DNA of 64,000 nt, taken from NCBI GenBank assembly GCA_003290165.1, contig QNQO01000811.1:310001-374000 (forward strand). The letters run 5' to 3'. Both the position numbers and the translations under genes were made by a program. Below, piece after piece: positions 23,526 to 36,669 of this stretch. Positions within the stretch are counted from its first letter, which is position 1. The number at the start of each line of letters is the position of its first letter. The notes beneath the pieces are model-generated. The model saw only the letters and a program-made list of their open reading frames with translations, had not been told where the DNA came from and searched no databases. This DNA is from Berberis thunbergii. Lineage: Eukaryota; Streptophyta; Magnoliopsida; Ranunculales; Berberidaceae.

Positions 23526-24902
23526 CTAACAAGCCTTATTTACGGCAAAGGCAATGTCTGGCCTGGTCATGGTGACATATTGGAGAGCACCAACTATGCT
23601 GCGATATGCAGTGGCATTCATAAGAGGAGTGCCATCAAACTGTGACAAGAGTTTACCAATAGCTCCCGGAGTTGGAGAAGATTTGCAATCCACCATAACA
23701 GCACGGGTAAGAAAATCATAAATATACTTAGCTTGGCTGAGGTGTAGAGCACCATTACAGCGATGAACCTCAATACCCAAGAAGTGTGACAAAGGCCCCA
23801 AGTCACGAAAAGCAAATACTAAGTTTAAGTGAGCAATGAGGGAAGAAATATGACTCGAAGAACTTCCTGTAACAATGATGTCATCCTCATAGACCAACAT
23901 GATAAGAATGGAATTCTTATCAAACTTGACAAACATGGAACTATCAGTCCGAGAAGCAGTGAAACCCTAGTTGAGAAGAGCACAGCTAAGTTTATAAAAC
24001 CAAGCACGAGGAGACTGTTTCAGGCCATACAAAGACTTTCGTAATTGAGAAACTTTGGATGGAAATTGTGTGTCTGAAAAACCAGGAGGTTGAGCCATGA
24101 ATACTTGTTCTTCAAGATCTCAATTCAAGAAGGCATTATGAACATCAAGTTGTCGAATGTCCCATTGAAAACTGACTTCAATAGTGAGAACAATACGAAT
24201 AGTTGCAGTCTTGACTACAGGACTAAACGTCTCAAAATAATCCAAGCCATAGGTTTGATTGAAGCCCTTGGCAACAAGGCGAGCTTTATATCTGTCAATG
24301 CTCCCATCAGGCTTGTATTTGAGTCGATAAACCCATTTACAACCAATAACATTCACATCACTAGGAGGATCAACCAAAGTCCAAGTACCATTCTTATGTA
24401 AAGCAGATATCTCTTGTTCCATAGCATGAATCCAGTGTGGATCCTTAATAGCTTGGCGCAAAGTGGTGGGTTCAAACACTTTAACAGCAGACAAATCAAA
24501 CACATGTTTCTTCTTAGAAATGCTAGCCATAGAGCGAGTAACCATCCGAGAAGGAAGAGAAAAAGCTGACAGTGAGTTAGTAACATCAGATGTAGGAAGA
24601 GGAGATGTAGGTATAGGATCAGTAGATGGAAGATAAGAAGATATAGGATCAGTAGATATTGGATCAGTAAATGGAGGATCAATAGATGGAGGATCAGAAG
24701 ATGTAAGATCAGTAGAAGGAGAAAAGGAACAAGTGGAAGGCAGAGGAGAAGGAATAAAATAAGAAATCATAGGAGAATTAGAAGTGAAAACTGATGGAAG
24801 CAAGGAAGGAAAGCTTTGCATAAGAAAGATGAACTCATCAAACACCACATTAAGTGTAACATACACCCGACCAGAAACTTGATCTAAGCATAAAAGTCCC
24901 AT
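23526..24902 (-). pseudogene. Copia reverse transcriptase
   Basis: The reading 24902-24120 includes [19 protein letters not shown], then [13 protein letters not shown] and FSPVVK, and stops after [12 protein letters not shown] resumes through a segment with SLYGLKQSPRAWF to 23936-23526, which carries the catalytic motif as VYEDDIIVTG (normally V-Y-V-D-D). The two catalytic Asp are kept. Frame breaks between 24120 and 23936 make it a pseudogene. Confidence 0.88.
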
Positions 24903-24965
24903 ATGATCTAAGGTATAACCTAGAAAAAAACAAGCAACAAAACAAAATTGAAGCTTATGTCTATC

Positions 24966-25681
24966 CTACGGGCGATTAAATGGAAAATAAAGGCAGCCAA
25001 AGACATGAAGAGCTCGATAGTCAGGTAGACGATTAAGTAGAACCTGATAAGGAGATCGATGACTAAGAACTCTAGTTAGCATGCAATTTATAAGAAAAAC
25101 AATCGCTTGAAAAACATATTGCCAAAACTGGAATGGCATAGGAGCATGAGCCAACATAGCAAGGCCTGTTTCAACAACATGTCTATGCTTACGTTCCATT
25201 CTACGATTCTGTGAAGAGGAATGTGGACAAGAAAAGCGATGACCGATACCAGATTCCAAAAAAAAAGGATTTAAAAGCCTTGAATTTTCCCCCATTATCA
25301 GATTGAATACATTTAATGGACGTGCTAAATTGGTTTTCAACTTGAAGCTTAAACAATTTGAACATAGACAGAGCCTGATCTTTGGACTGAAATGGAAAGA
25401 ACCAAAGGAACCTTGAAAAATCATCTACAAACAAAACAAAAATCGAGCACCAAGTATAGATTTAACAAATGCAGGACCCCAGATGTCTGTATGAACAAGT
25501 TCCAAAGGACTAGATGCATGAAAAGAAGATAAAGACGTAGGTAAGCGATGACTTTTTGCAAGTTGACAAGATGAACAAACAGATGAATGAGATTTATTGA
25601 ATGGAACATTACAAAGTTGCAATACATGGTGTACAATATCAACTGATGGGTGACCAAGTTTGTAATGCCATAATTGCTCAA
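24966..25681 (-). pseudogene. Copia integrase region
   Basis: The GAG-pre-integrase zinc-binding part (WHYKLGHPSVDIVHHVLQ, then CSSCQLAKSHRLP) is at about 25545-25681. The integrase core starts with LELVHTDIWGP and continues in another frame with VDDFSRFLWFFP and IQSDNGGKF (25434-25201). The rest is at 25424-24966, with MLAHAPMPFQFW and VFGCLYFPF. Several frameshifts are present. Confidence 0.85.
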
Positions 25682-27230
25682 TATTATCTATATAAGAAGA
25701 AGAAGAAATATTGGACACATTAGACATATCAGAAGTACTTGAACTAGTAGCAAATGCAATCTTTGGAGTAGGAACAACAGGTAACTTGCATAGACCATTT
25801 TCAAACTTGCCTTGAGCTAGAACTCTCTTCGAATGCGGTTCCTTCACAAAGAAATGATCAGACCAAAACTCAATAAGCACGTTGTTATCAGCACAAAATT
25901 TTGCAACACGGATAAGATTAGTGGATAAAGATGGGACATGAAAGATTTGTTTTAGAAGAAAAGGAGAAGAAGAACTATGAGGAGAAGAGAATAAACTTAA
26001 GGAACCAACATTAGAGATGGAAAGAGAAGTACCATTGCTAACTGTGACTTTGTCTGAACCCATGTAGGGAGAGGAATTAGAAAGACCCACTTGATCATTT
26101 GTCAAATGATGACTCGCTCCTAAATCCAAGTACCAGCCCCCATTATGGAAAGGAGTAGAAACTGCTGCCAATGCAGGTATGTTTGATTTAGAATTAGTTG
26201 AAGATCCAGAATTCAAGGAACCCAGTGAGTGTTGAAAGTTAACATCAAAACAATGATAACAAGCAAGAGCTACATGCCCATATTTACCACACAACTGACA
26301 TTGTGGTCTATCACTTGACTGTCTATTGTTGTGATGACTGGTATGACCATTGTGCTGGCCATGATTGGAGCCCTATTGCTGTCCATAGTGTTGAACATTG
26401 AAGTTCCTGGCACGTCCACGTCCCTTATTAGACTGGCCACCAAAGTTCCTTCCTCTGCCATGGCCAAAACCTCGACCAAATTGTTGTCCATATGACTGAC
26501 CACTACTATATTTATGACCAAAATTAGCCAAGTTTGCTGAAATAGAATCCATAGAGCTTTGTTGCTCAAGTTTATTCTCAAAAGATAACAACATATTATG
26601 TACTAATTCAAGCGAGATCTGATCATCTCGGACATTGATTGTTGTATCTACTGCATTATATTCAGTACCTAAACCATTTAAAAGATTCATTACATGATCA
26701 TGATCTGAGACTAACTCACCAATGGCTGCTAGATTATCTGCTACACTCTTGATTTTCATTATGTAATCAATCATGGACAATGATCCTTTCTTGGTAGATT
26801 GTAAGTCCAATCGTAGTTGCATAATCCTAGCTCTTGAAGAAGATGAAAATATTTGTTCTAAAGCTTTCTAGGCTAAGAAAGAAGTGGTATGACCAACAAT
26901 TTGAGCCATTATGGCTGGTGTAAGAGAGGCATAAATCCAACTCAGTATTGTGCGATCTTATCTTCTCCAAGCAACAAAAGCAGGATTGATAACCCCTGAA
27001 CTTAATTCTTTTAGTGGACAAACAGAAATTCCTTCAATAAAGTCTTCAAAGCCATTTGCAAAGATGACATTCTCAATTTGTGATTTCCAGAGTATGTAAT
27101 TTGTTCTATCTAGTTTTACTAGCAGAGTGTGATTCAAGATTTGATATGAAGGAGTAGAAGATACAGAAGAGTGTTGACCTGTATTGAGAGAACCAGAAGA
27201 AGATCGGGATTGTGTAGGTTGAGTCGCCAT
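25682..27230 (-). pseudogene. Copia gag and protease
   Basis: Gag starts at the Met at 27230 (MATQPTQSRSSSG), with the conserved LNHTLLVKLDRTNYILWKSQ. It is broken near 26958 and resumes at 26822 with SMIDYIMKIKSVADNLA, a GRG-rich basic stretch and a CCHC zinc knuckle (CGKYGHVALACYHC, near 26250-26294). The retropepsin site reads WYLDLGASHHLTND, with Leu in place of the usual Ser in D-S-G-A. Confidence 0.88.
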
Positions 27231-27266
27231 TGATGAAAGAAGAAATGCTCAATAGCTCTGATACCA

Positions 27267-27513
27267 AGATAAACTTCTTATAACCAAATGAATCTCTGCA
27301 TTTCTTCATAGAGAAAATGCAGAGTGTTTACTTCTATTTATATGAATGTGTCAGGTTACATATTGTGTTTAAGAGACTTATTACAGCTCATCATAACAGA
27401 ATAACAAACTACAGCTCATCACTTAATGACTTTATGTGATTCTTGATGACATGGCTAAGATGTGCTAACTTGGATCCATGGCTAAGACATGCTGACTTGG
27501 ATCCTTTTTATCA
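27267..27513 (-). repeat. Copia 5' LTR
   Basis: Second LTR copy, directly followed on the minus strand by the tRNA-Met primer binding site. It ends tttttatca on the plus strand, next to the ggttt duplication. Confidence 0.92.
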
Positions 27514-28010
27514 GGTTTCCTTTCTTTTCATTGTGATTTATAAACCAAATATTGTCCCATATATATTTGACTTATAGATCCCTAGAGAGAGAGGGATGGA
27601 GCCTAGAAAGCTTGCACCTTCCGGACATCAACCAAGAAGCTCTGCAACATAACCAAGCAAAGGTGTTAGGATGATGTAGAACATTGGAATGAAGTCCATT
27701 GTAACACATTTTGAGAAAAGTCTCATGTGAGACTTATGAAGTTCCATTCACTAGAGCTAAATATAGAGGTTAATTAGCAATTCCATCAAAATTACATGAT
27801 GGAGAATATTTCTCATGATAAAGAGAAAATGGGGTGTATTATAAAGAGAAAATGAGGTGTTTGAAAATCTGGTTTAGTTGATTCTTTTAAGACAACAAAA
27901 CAATGATGATGATGATGATAATAATAAGGGTGAGAGCAAAGCGTAATCGAACAACTCTTTTTCTTTTTATTTCCTTTACATAATTTTCTTTACAAAACAA
28001 TGAAAAGCGG
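27514..28010. other. Non-coding stretch
   Basis: No gene recognised. It includes a short run of GATGAT/AATAAT repeats near 27900-27928. Confidence 0.5.
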
Positions 28011-28823
28011 CGACTATTTGGCATCACAAATTCTTCTCAGGTTGTTACCCACACCATTGATCTAATTTTTTTTTTCACACCATTCACTTTCTGTCCCACA
28101 CCACACTTCTCTTCCACACCACCCATTTAAAACATTATTTCTCTATTCTCTCTCACCCTCTCTTCTTTCCACCACCCTTCTTCTTCTTCCTAATTCTTCT
28201 CTGCATCTTTCTTCTCTCATTTCTCTTTTCCCTCCCCATCCAAGGGCCACCCCCAAAGCACCCTTTGCATATCCTCTCTATTCCCTCAAATCGAAATTGA
28301 AGACGAAAAAATAGAAGACCAAAAAATAGAAGAATAATAGTTGGAGCCTTGGAATTGAGGATATGCAGCGGCCTCTACGAGTGGGAACCCATCATCGCAC
28401 AATCCGTCGCGAGGTCTAGAAAAAAATATATAAAGTAAGAGGGGAAGGAAAGGGGAGACAACCTATGCGAGAAAAAGAGTGAGTGGGAGAAGAAGAGAGG
28501 GCAACTGAGAGAGAGTGGCGTAACTCAGAGAGGGGAAGGAGAAGAAGAAGATGGATAAGAGGCGACGATGACTGTTGTGGTTGTGGCTCCATCTCTTCTA
28601 TCTCTCGCCGTCACAAGTCGTCTCTCACCGTCCCTTGCAACTGATTACTCCCTTCCTCCCTGCCCCTTCCATGTTATTGTTGTTCTCAAGAAGAGAGGGT
28701 GAAAGAGGAAGAAGATGAATAGTGGCTTAAATGGGTGGTGTGTGATTGTAGGTAAAAAATAACAAATAAATAAAATTGGATGGGTGGTGTGGGTGGAGAG
28801 GAATCTGTGGTGCCAAATAGTCG
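28011..28823. mobile_element. MITE-like element with inverted ends cgactatttggca
   Basis: The left end cgactatttggcatcacaaa is mirrored by ttgtggtgccaaatagtcg on the right. Inside, the left half is strongly pyrimidine-rich and the right half purine-rich, and a ccacaccaccca-type motif occurs near both ends. No coding similarity and no convincing target duplication were seen, so superfamily is unassigned. Confidence 0.6.
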
Positions 28824-29680
28824 TTGTCAATATAAAATCATTGAGTAATATATCACCACAACAACAAAGATAGTTCCACAAGCACCACAGAGTTATAACA
28901 CTGAGTGAAAAAAAAAAATTTCCTATGATGTCATTCCTTCAATATGAATTTGAATTTTAATCACCATAAGTTTGAGGATAAATATTGATGATACATCAAA
29001 ATGGACCGATTATCATGACCGTATACGTGACATAAAGCTCCATCACGAGAATACAATGCCCGATCCATTGGGTCAGCTCATAAAACCCAAAAGGATTGAA
29101 GACAATTATAAAGGCTTGGAATAGGGGACCTCTAAGGAAGTGTAGGCGGGATCCGAGTCAAGACTCAGACAAATCAAAGCCTAAATTCAAGTTCGTCACA
29201 CGTTCTCTCATTAAGAAAAAGAATGTTGCACCAAGAAAGAGCTGTGGAGGAACCAACGCCTTCATGAACGCATCTCCATTAAAGAGCAGACTGTTACAGA
29301 AATATCTCCTTTCGTTGCGTCTCACATGCTTAAGTCACGTAGAGAGTTAATTACGATCATTATAAAATGTAAAAAGAATTTTTGACAAAGGTATCCAACT
29401 TTAACTGAGTTTTGTCCATATTTACTTTCTTCTTCCAACAGAGTTAGTGACTTAAAATGTAGAAGACTTTCGGACAAACCATGTGTCAACAAAAATTTCT
29501 ATTCATCGTTCGTCACTAGGCAAAATGACAAAACATCTTAACAAGCCACAACTCAAACAAGGCCAAGATTGCATAACACAAAAACTGTCACAAAGATAAA
29601 AGTAACTTCATCTTTGCAAAAAGGATATGAAACAAATGAATTGATTGAAATGAAAGCTTACTTTGAGATATCAAAGCATC
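28824..29680. other. Unassigned sequence, possibly an old LTR remnant
   Basis: No gene recognised. The stretch 29040-29350 has the base composition and phrase style of a retrotransposon LTR or leader, but no partner copy was found in the window. Confidence 0.35.
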
Positions 29681-30290
29681 AATGGTTCATCCATAAGCAG
29701 TATGCAAGATCAACATGAATGAAATGTACGTCAATGAAACTAAGTTAAAATGGAGCACTTACAGATCATATACCATGTCATGTCACGTCATGTCAAGTCA
29801 TGCCATGCCACCAACTCTTATGTAGCGACAGAACCGAACTGAATGCAGTCACTCCAAGTCCAATCCTTAGACTGATCAAAAGCTTCTTCACAGAGTCCAT
29901 GCTTCATCTATAGGTAGCATACAAGATCAAGCAAGTAGATGGAATGTATCCTCAAGAAAAAAAATTTCAAATGGATCACCAAATAAATAGCTTGACTAAC
30001 TGTCGAGGGAATGGGCGAGGAAACCAGCGAGGGGGGGACCGTCCATTTCCTTAGGATGCACAAAAGGAAAATGAAGGCACACATTCCGAGGGGATGGACG
30101 GTCCCCCCTCGCTGGTTTCCTCGCCCATTCCCTCGACAGATAGATTTTTTTCTCAAATAAATGTAAATAACCATGTATTCAAATGTATGTTCATAACTGA
30201 AAGCTAGTTAAGACACAATTTCACTCTCAATGACAATTAAAAAAGAAACAATATCTATAGTTAATATACCAAGTCATGTCATGCCACTGT
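29681..30290. repeat. Diverged tandem duplication 3' of the mTERF relic
   Basis: A segment containing gcatacaagatcaa, atggaatgta and later catgtcatgcca-type phrases occurs twice: about 29690-29811 and, more diverged and interrupted by the hairpin, about 29900-30290. A dense run of catgtcatgtcacgtc units lies at about 29775-29811. Confidence 0.5.
30000..30139. repeat. Near-perfect GC-rich inverted repeat (hairpin), 47-bp arms
   Basis: The arms 30000-30046 and 30094-30139 are complementary at every position except one extra G in the left arm's G-run (7 versus 6). The loop is about 47 bases. The arms are GC-rich inside AT-rich surroundings and start with ctgtcgaggg. This could be a tiny fold-back MITE or a hairpin-RNA source; no target duplication was identified. 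Confidence 0.88.
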
Positions 30291-30580
30291 CTTCTTTGCT
30301 TATAGGACAAAAGAGACCAATAATTACTCCTCATCTCAGCAACATACACTTGAACTCATGTAAATTCCTTTAACTGAAACGCTCGATCAACGAACTTGTC
30401 AATATAAGTTTTCAAAAATTTTCAAAGGGTTTACCATTCAACAAATCTTTCGAATCCAATATCTTCAACACTTGAGCCCAGGGCGTCAATCTCTTCGCCA
30501 AGCTAAAAGTAACCGACTTTGGTTGTATTGCAATGTTTTTGGCTTCATATCTTAACTCGACTCTTAAGAAAATCATCTTC

Positions 30581-32099
30581 TGATGTGTTGTCGTAGGCAA
30601 CCCAAATTTAAAACCTATACTCCTAAATATATATGTAGTAATGATAGTAAGGGTCGATCCCACAGAGAGTGTCTAGTCTAGTTTGGTGCTTTATGAAAAA
30701 GGGTGAGGGTTGAGCATAACGATAACAATTTTAACAACTAAGAAACAATACAAATTAAAATATCAAAATCAACCAAAAGAACAAGCATTGCAATAAGTCA
30801 ACATCTACCATTGGAATCTTACAACTAATCATCGATTCAAGAATATCAATTCAACTTTGAATATTCACCGTTGGAAATATTTTCCTATCTCTCCTTATTC
30901 GCAATTAATTAGAAAATAAGCGATCTAATCAATCCTAACCACTAAATAACCCAAGACAAGCGCTAAAAGTTTAACCTAGCAACAACATTAAGAACTAGAT
31001 CAATGAAGCCAAATAACACAAGCACAAGTGGTTGTATTTAATCTAGTCAACTGCTCTTCCTAAGATCTAATAATTTCTGACGCAGCAAATCATTAAATCT
31101 TATTTACTTCACGAATTGGAGGAATCCAATAATTACGGATTTGATTTCTAACTCGGCAGTATATTGCAACGAATAACAAACTAGTAGGGCTCCTAGCAAT
31201 TAAATGATTCAATCATGAAAATATGAACATAAGAATATTTGATACTCAAAGCAAGAATTAAACAATAAAAACAAACACATTAGATCTCACAATTTTATAG
31301 ATTCTAAGGCTTCAGTTTTCTTTGACCAATAAAAATAATTAGCCAAACATGAACATGTTAGAAGCTTGAGGAAAAAGAAAGGAAGAAGAAGAAAGAGACC
31401 AAGAGATTGTGTGTGTCAGGCTCCTCCAAAAGAAAACATTAGCATCCCTTTTTATACACGTTCCTATCCCTTAGAAATCTCACAAATCTTCTAAAAATAT
31501 TCTACTCTCTAATTGAGGAAGATATAAAATCTTGTTGTGAACAGGAAAGTGCTGATTTTTGTTACAATTTTCGTGTATCATATCTGGCAATTTCCAAAAG
31601 AAATCTCCCAAATCTTCTAAAAGTATTCAACTATCTATTTAGGGAAGATATTGAAGCAAAATAAAATCTTGGTGTGAAGAGGAAAGTGCTGATTTCTGCT
31701 GCAATTTTCATGCATAAGATCTAGCAATTTCCAAAAACAGGCCATGTATCAAACTTGCATGCAAAGTAATGCTCCAGTCACAGTGCAGGTTTGGAACTTC
31801 AAGCCCAATGTTAACCTTGATACATCCATTATCTCGTAAAATGCAAAACATGACAGTTGTATATATTTTTCTTGTTGTTTCAAATCATCTCCATCGGAGC
31901 TCAGACGATAGAGTTTCACCCATTCTACGAAGCAATGTCGAAACTGTCAAAAAATGCCCAATTAGCTTTGTTTTGCACTTTATAACTCTATTTACATCCT
32001 AGATCAAAATATAAGAGTAATGATTATATTTATGCACCAAATAAGTAAATAAGACCAATCAATAAAGAGAGAAAAATATTATATTTGGCATTCTCATCA
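30581..32099 (-). repeat. Athila 3' LTR
   Basis: Nearly collinear with 41944-43476, with many single-base differences and small indels. It begins tgatgtgttgtcgtagg and ends ggcattctcatca. Confidence 0.93.
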
Positions 32100-33279
32100 A
32101 CTTCTCCACACTTGACTTTTGCTTGTCCTCGGGCAAAACTCAAATTCACTGTCCCAAAAAAACACCAAGGTGGCAATGTTATGTCATAAAAAAAGAACAA
32201 CCAAGCACTTCAAAACTTATAACATATCATGAATAAACATTATCAAAACAACCTACAATTTCTTACCCTCACGAGAACAAATGCCGACTCTCATGTGTTT
32301 GAAGGGTATGTGTTTCACTCATTTCATTCCAATGGAAATTCTCTATCATAGGCTTGCATATCTTCTCATTATCCACCACTGGGATCACATGCATTACACG
32401 AATCATAAGGACTCTTCAAGGGTTGTAATGGGGGTTCAGGATCAAGGTGGGAAATATTTGGGGATAAAGCTCAAAATCCATCGAAACTAGTAGAGCAAAA
32501 TGAATTATGAAGCTTGAATATAACACATGTAGATCCAATCACTCATTCAACAACTTTTTTTTTTTTTTTCAATTTTGCTTATAAAGCATTTAAACCATGT
32601 AAAACTTTGTATTGGAAAAGAGATTGTACAAAGGAATATTGTTTTTTGTTTGCAACAAAGAACTATCTTCCACCTTTGTATAAATCACCTAAAAACAAAC
32701 CTCTTTTTTTTTTTTTTTTTTTTTTTTGCCAACAATGGAACTCACGAATTGATAATGAAATCATGTTCCATTTCACCAGTCATAGCCATACTACAAATCC
32801 AAACTCCCCCATATTTATTTCTTGCACAACCATACATATCATATTCCATAGATGAATATCTCACATGAAAGAAATAATGAGATTGATATGGATGCGTTAG
32901 TCTTAAGGCTCAAAATCTCACCAGTTTTTGTCTACTAACTTTAGTCGCTACCATTTTCAAGGAAAATAACTACACTATTTAATTCTAAGTTGGAAAATTA
33001 CTTATTCAATCATGTTATGAATTTTCCAAGCTTAATCGAATCTTGCTCATGACATACACGATGCCAATTTTTTATTTTTTTATTCCAAAATTAAAACACA
33101 ACCTAAATCCCCTCCCCCACACTTAAAAACTTACATTGTCCCCAATGTAAGGTGAAATGCATAGAAAAGGAAAATATGAAAAATATAAATGTGAAAATAA
33201 GAGAAATGAACTCCCCTTGGGTTGCCTCCCAAGCAGTGCCTTTATTTATTGTCGTCGGCTCAACTTAATGTTTCCTTCT
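32100..33279 (-). other. Athila non-coding region between pol and 3' LTR
   Basis: About 1.2 kb with no env-like or other ORF. It starts with the polypurine tract and contains T-runs at about 32553-32570 and 32704-32727. Athila elements often carry an env-like ORF here, and none is visible. Confidence 0.6.
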
Positions 33280-36200
33280 TCATTCAAAACAAACTGGATC
33301 CTCAAGGTCCAATGCATCCACATTCTCTATTTGGAAACCTTCATAAAAAGGCTTAAGTCTATGGCCATTCACCTTGAACACTTTGGAAATTTCTAAGCTT
33401 TGAATCTCAACTGCACCATGAAGAAAAACATTAGTAACAACAAAGGGTCCAATCCAACGAGAATGCAGCTTACCTGGAAACAAACGAAGCCTTGAGTGGT
33501 ATAAACCTATTTTTTGACCAACTTTAAACTCCTTCCTAGAGATCATCTTGTCATGAAAAGCCTTTGTCTTTTCCTTATAAATCCTTGCACTCTCATAGGC
33601 ATCATTGCGAACTTCCTCTAGCTCTTATAGTTGCAACTTCCTATGTTCGCCACTTTCATCCATCTTCATGTTGAAAGTTTTGATAGCCCAATAAGCCTTG
33701 TGTTCTAACTCAACTGGAAGGTGGCATGGTTTTCCAAACACCAACCGATAAGGCGACATACTAATGGGCGTTGTATATGCAGTCCTGTACGCCCACAAGG
33801 CATCATCCAAGCACAAACTCCAATCTGTCCTACTTGGACTAATTGCCTTTTCAAGGATAGACTTGATGTCTCTATTTGATACTTTCGCTTGTCCACTAGT
33901 TTGCGGATGATAGGCAGTTGCAACCTTGTGGGTGACATGGTACTTTAGATTGAAAAAGTCTCCACATTTCAATTGAAAAAGTGAGTGCCTTGATAACTTA
34001 TTAGAGCTTTTGGGGTTCTAAACCTGGAGAATATATTAGACTTGATAAAATATGTAACAGCTTTAGAATCATCAGTTTTGGTAGCTTTGGTTTCTACCCA
34101 TTTCGAGACATAATCAACAACAAGCAGAATATAAAGATAACTGAAAGATACAAGAAACAGTCCCATGAAATCGATGCCCCAAACATAAAAAATTTCACAA
34201 AATAGTATGGGAATTTGTGGCATCTCATTCCTTTGGGACATATTACCTGTCTTTTGATAATGATCACATGATTTATAGAAAGAATATGAATCTCGAAATA
34301 ACGACGGCCAATAGAAACCACGTTCTAGCACTTTCCTTGCTGTCCTTTTAGCTCCAAAGTGACCCCACAAGCATAAGAATGACAAAAGGTGAGTATAGAA
34401 ATAATTTCATTTTCAGGAACGCACCTTTTTATCACTTGATCTGTACAATGTTTCCATAGGTACGGGTCATCCCATATATAGCATTTGGCATCACTCTTGA
34501 TCTTATCTCTCTGAGCTTTAGACAAACTAGAAGGTAATAAATTAGTAACCAAATGATTTACAATATTCGCATACCAAGGTAATGTCACGCTCGCAGAGAA
34601 TAATTGCTCGTCAGGAAACGTTTCATGTAGAGAAGTTCGTCCTCCACATGAATTAGATGACTCAAATGATCTGCGACCTGATTTTCTGTGCATCTTTTGT
34701 CTTTGATCTTTAAATCAAATTCACTCAAGAGAAGTATCCATCTTATTAATCTTGGTTTTGCCTCCTTCTTCATCATCAAATAACGAAGAGTTGCATGATC
34801 AAAGTAACATAGACTTTAGTGCCAAGCAAATAATATCTAAACTTTTCTAAAGCAAAAACAACAGCTAAAAGTTTTTTTTTCACTAGTAGAGTAATTTCTG
34901 TGAGCGTCATTCAAAGTCCCTTGACACATAATAAATGGCATGAGACACTTTTCCAATTCTTTGACCCAAAAACAACGCATACTGCATAGTCGCTAGCATC
35001 AAACATTATCTCAAAAGGAATCTTCCAGTCAGGGTGTTGGATTACTGGTGCGGAAGTCAATAGTTCCTTTAGCTTATCAAATGCCTTTTTACATGCCTCA
35101 TCGAACTCAAAAGCCACATCCTTTTGTAACAACTTGCATAGTGGTAATGCTATCTTGGAGAAGTCCTTGATGAATCTTCAGTAAAAAGCTGCATGTCCAA
35201 GAAAAGAACGAACTTCTCGCACACTAGTGGAATAAGGTAAAGATTGAATAATATCAATTTTAGTTTTATCTACCTTAATTCCCTTGGATGAAACAACATG
35301 ACCCAAAACTATACCTTGTTCAACCATAAAATGACATTTTTTCATAATTCAACACAAGGTTAGTTTCTATACATCTTTGAAGGATAAGTGTCAAGTTCTG
35401 CAGACAGTTATCAAAGGAATCTCCATAAACTGTTAAATCATCCATAATGACTTCTATGATATTTTTGATGTAATTTGAAAATATACTAACCATATACCTT
35501 TGGAAAGTAGCTGGAGCATTGCAAAGGCCAAAGAGCATGTGACGGTAAGCAAAAGTCCCTAATGGTCATGTAAAAGTCGTCTTTTCTTGATTCTCTGGAG
35601 CAATTGCAATCTGAAAATAACCTGAATAACCATCAAGGAAACAATAATGAGAATGACCAGCTAACCTTTCAAGCATTTGATCAATCAAAGGTAAAGGAAA
35701 ATGGTCTTTGTAGGTTACAACATTTAATTTTCTATAATCTATACAAACCCGCCACCCGTTCTGAACACGGGTATTCACTAACTCACAACCGTTATTCCAT
35801 TCTTTTTAGGAACCTCTTGAACTGGGTTAACCCAATTGCTGTCCGAAATAGGGTAAATCATTCCAACTTCAAGAAGTTTGAGGATTTTTTTCTTCACTAC
35901 ATCCATCATGGGCGGGTTCAATCTTCTTTGCGGTTGACTGGAAGGTTTTGTTTCCTCTTCAAGCAGAATACGATGCATGCATGTAGATGGGCTAATTCCT
36001 TTAATATTCGCAATTGTCCAACCAATAGTTGTCTTATGCTCCTTAAGAACCTGCACAAGCTTTTCTTCTTGTGGTGCACTAAGTTTACTAGAGATGATCA
36101 CTGGTAACGTTTCTCCTTCTCCAAGGAACACATGCTTGAGGTGAGTAGGGAGAGGCTTTAAATTTGGAATAGGTGCCTGCAAAATAGAGGGTAAAGGTCT

Positions 36201-36664
36201 CTTGTTAGAAACTGGTAACATATAAGACATGTTACCTAATTGTTTTAACTTTGGGAAATCATTTAATGCTGCAATAGTTTCCTGCAACTCAGTGCTCAAG
36301 GCTAACTTGTCATTCACTTTCTCAAGATGCTTACTAATGGCAACTTCTAGTCCATTTTTTCCATCGAGTTCAAAAATTTCTTGTGCTAAAAAATCAATCA
36401 TATTGATAGAATAAACATTATTATCATCATCAGGATATTTTATGGCATCATAAATATTAAACTTAATAATTTCACTATCAAATTCCATGGTAAGTGTACC
36501 ACTGTGAACATCTATCTTAGTCTTGTATGTTTTTAAAAATGGCCTTCCTAACAAAACAGGACTAGTTTGATCACCATTCTCCATATCAAGAACATAGAAA
36601 TCAGTAGGAAAAACCAAATCATTGACTTGCACAAGAACATCCTGAACTACACCCTTAGGATAGG
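33280..36664 (-). pseudogene. Athila pol: protease C-terminus, RT, RNase H, integrase
   Basis: The frame 36632-35778 carries the protease C-terminal part (SPVLLGRPFLKT) and the start of RT (NWVNPVQEVPKKNG). RT continues with GWRVCIDYRKLNVVTYKDHFP (shortened here), then LFGLCNAPATFQR and the catalytic site as IMDDLTVYG, with both Asp kept. RNase H follows near 35132-34911 (FDASDYAVC). Integrase runs 34693-33625 with GHFGAKRTARKVL, the core start WGIDFMGLF, and [10 protein letters not shown]. It ends at 33546-33280 with [19 protein letters not shown]. Each block is in a different frame. Confidence 0.9.
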
Positions 36665-36669
36665 CATTA

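Larger units (their letters stand above)
22680..27513 (-). mobile_element. Ty1/Copia LTR retrotransposon, minus strand, degenerate coding
   Basis: LTRs of about 247 bp (22680-22926 and 27267-27513) enclose a complete but mutated gag-pol on the minus strand. The element is flanked by a perfect 5-bp duplication, ggttt (22675-22679 and 27514-27518). The primer binding site is the complement of gctctgatacca at 27255-27266 (TGGTATCAGAGC, initiator tRNA-Met type). A 12- to 13-base C-run at about 22925-22937 is the polypurine tract on the minus strand. Domain order protease, integrase, RT, RNase H is that of Copia. Confidence 0.93.

Noticed and set aside
30412..30663. Minus-strand ORF of 83 codons running from the LTR into the mTERF tail
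   Set aside because: Its first part is LTR sequence. Only residues downstream of the insertion point (30580) are mTERF, so it is a chance fusion, not a gene.
35604..36107. 167-codon plus-strand ORF
   Set aside because: Exact antisense shadow of Athila RT; composition and lack of motifs argue against a real gene.
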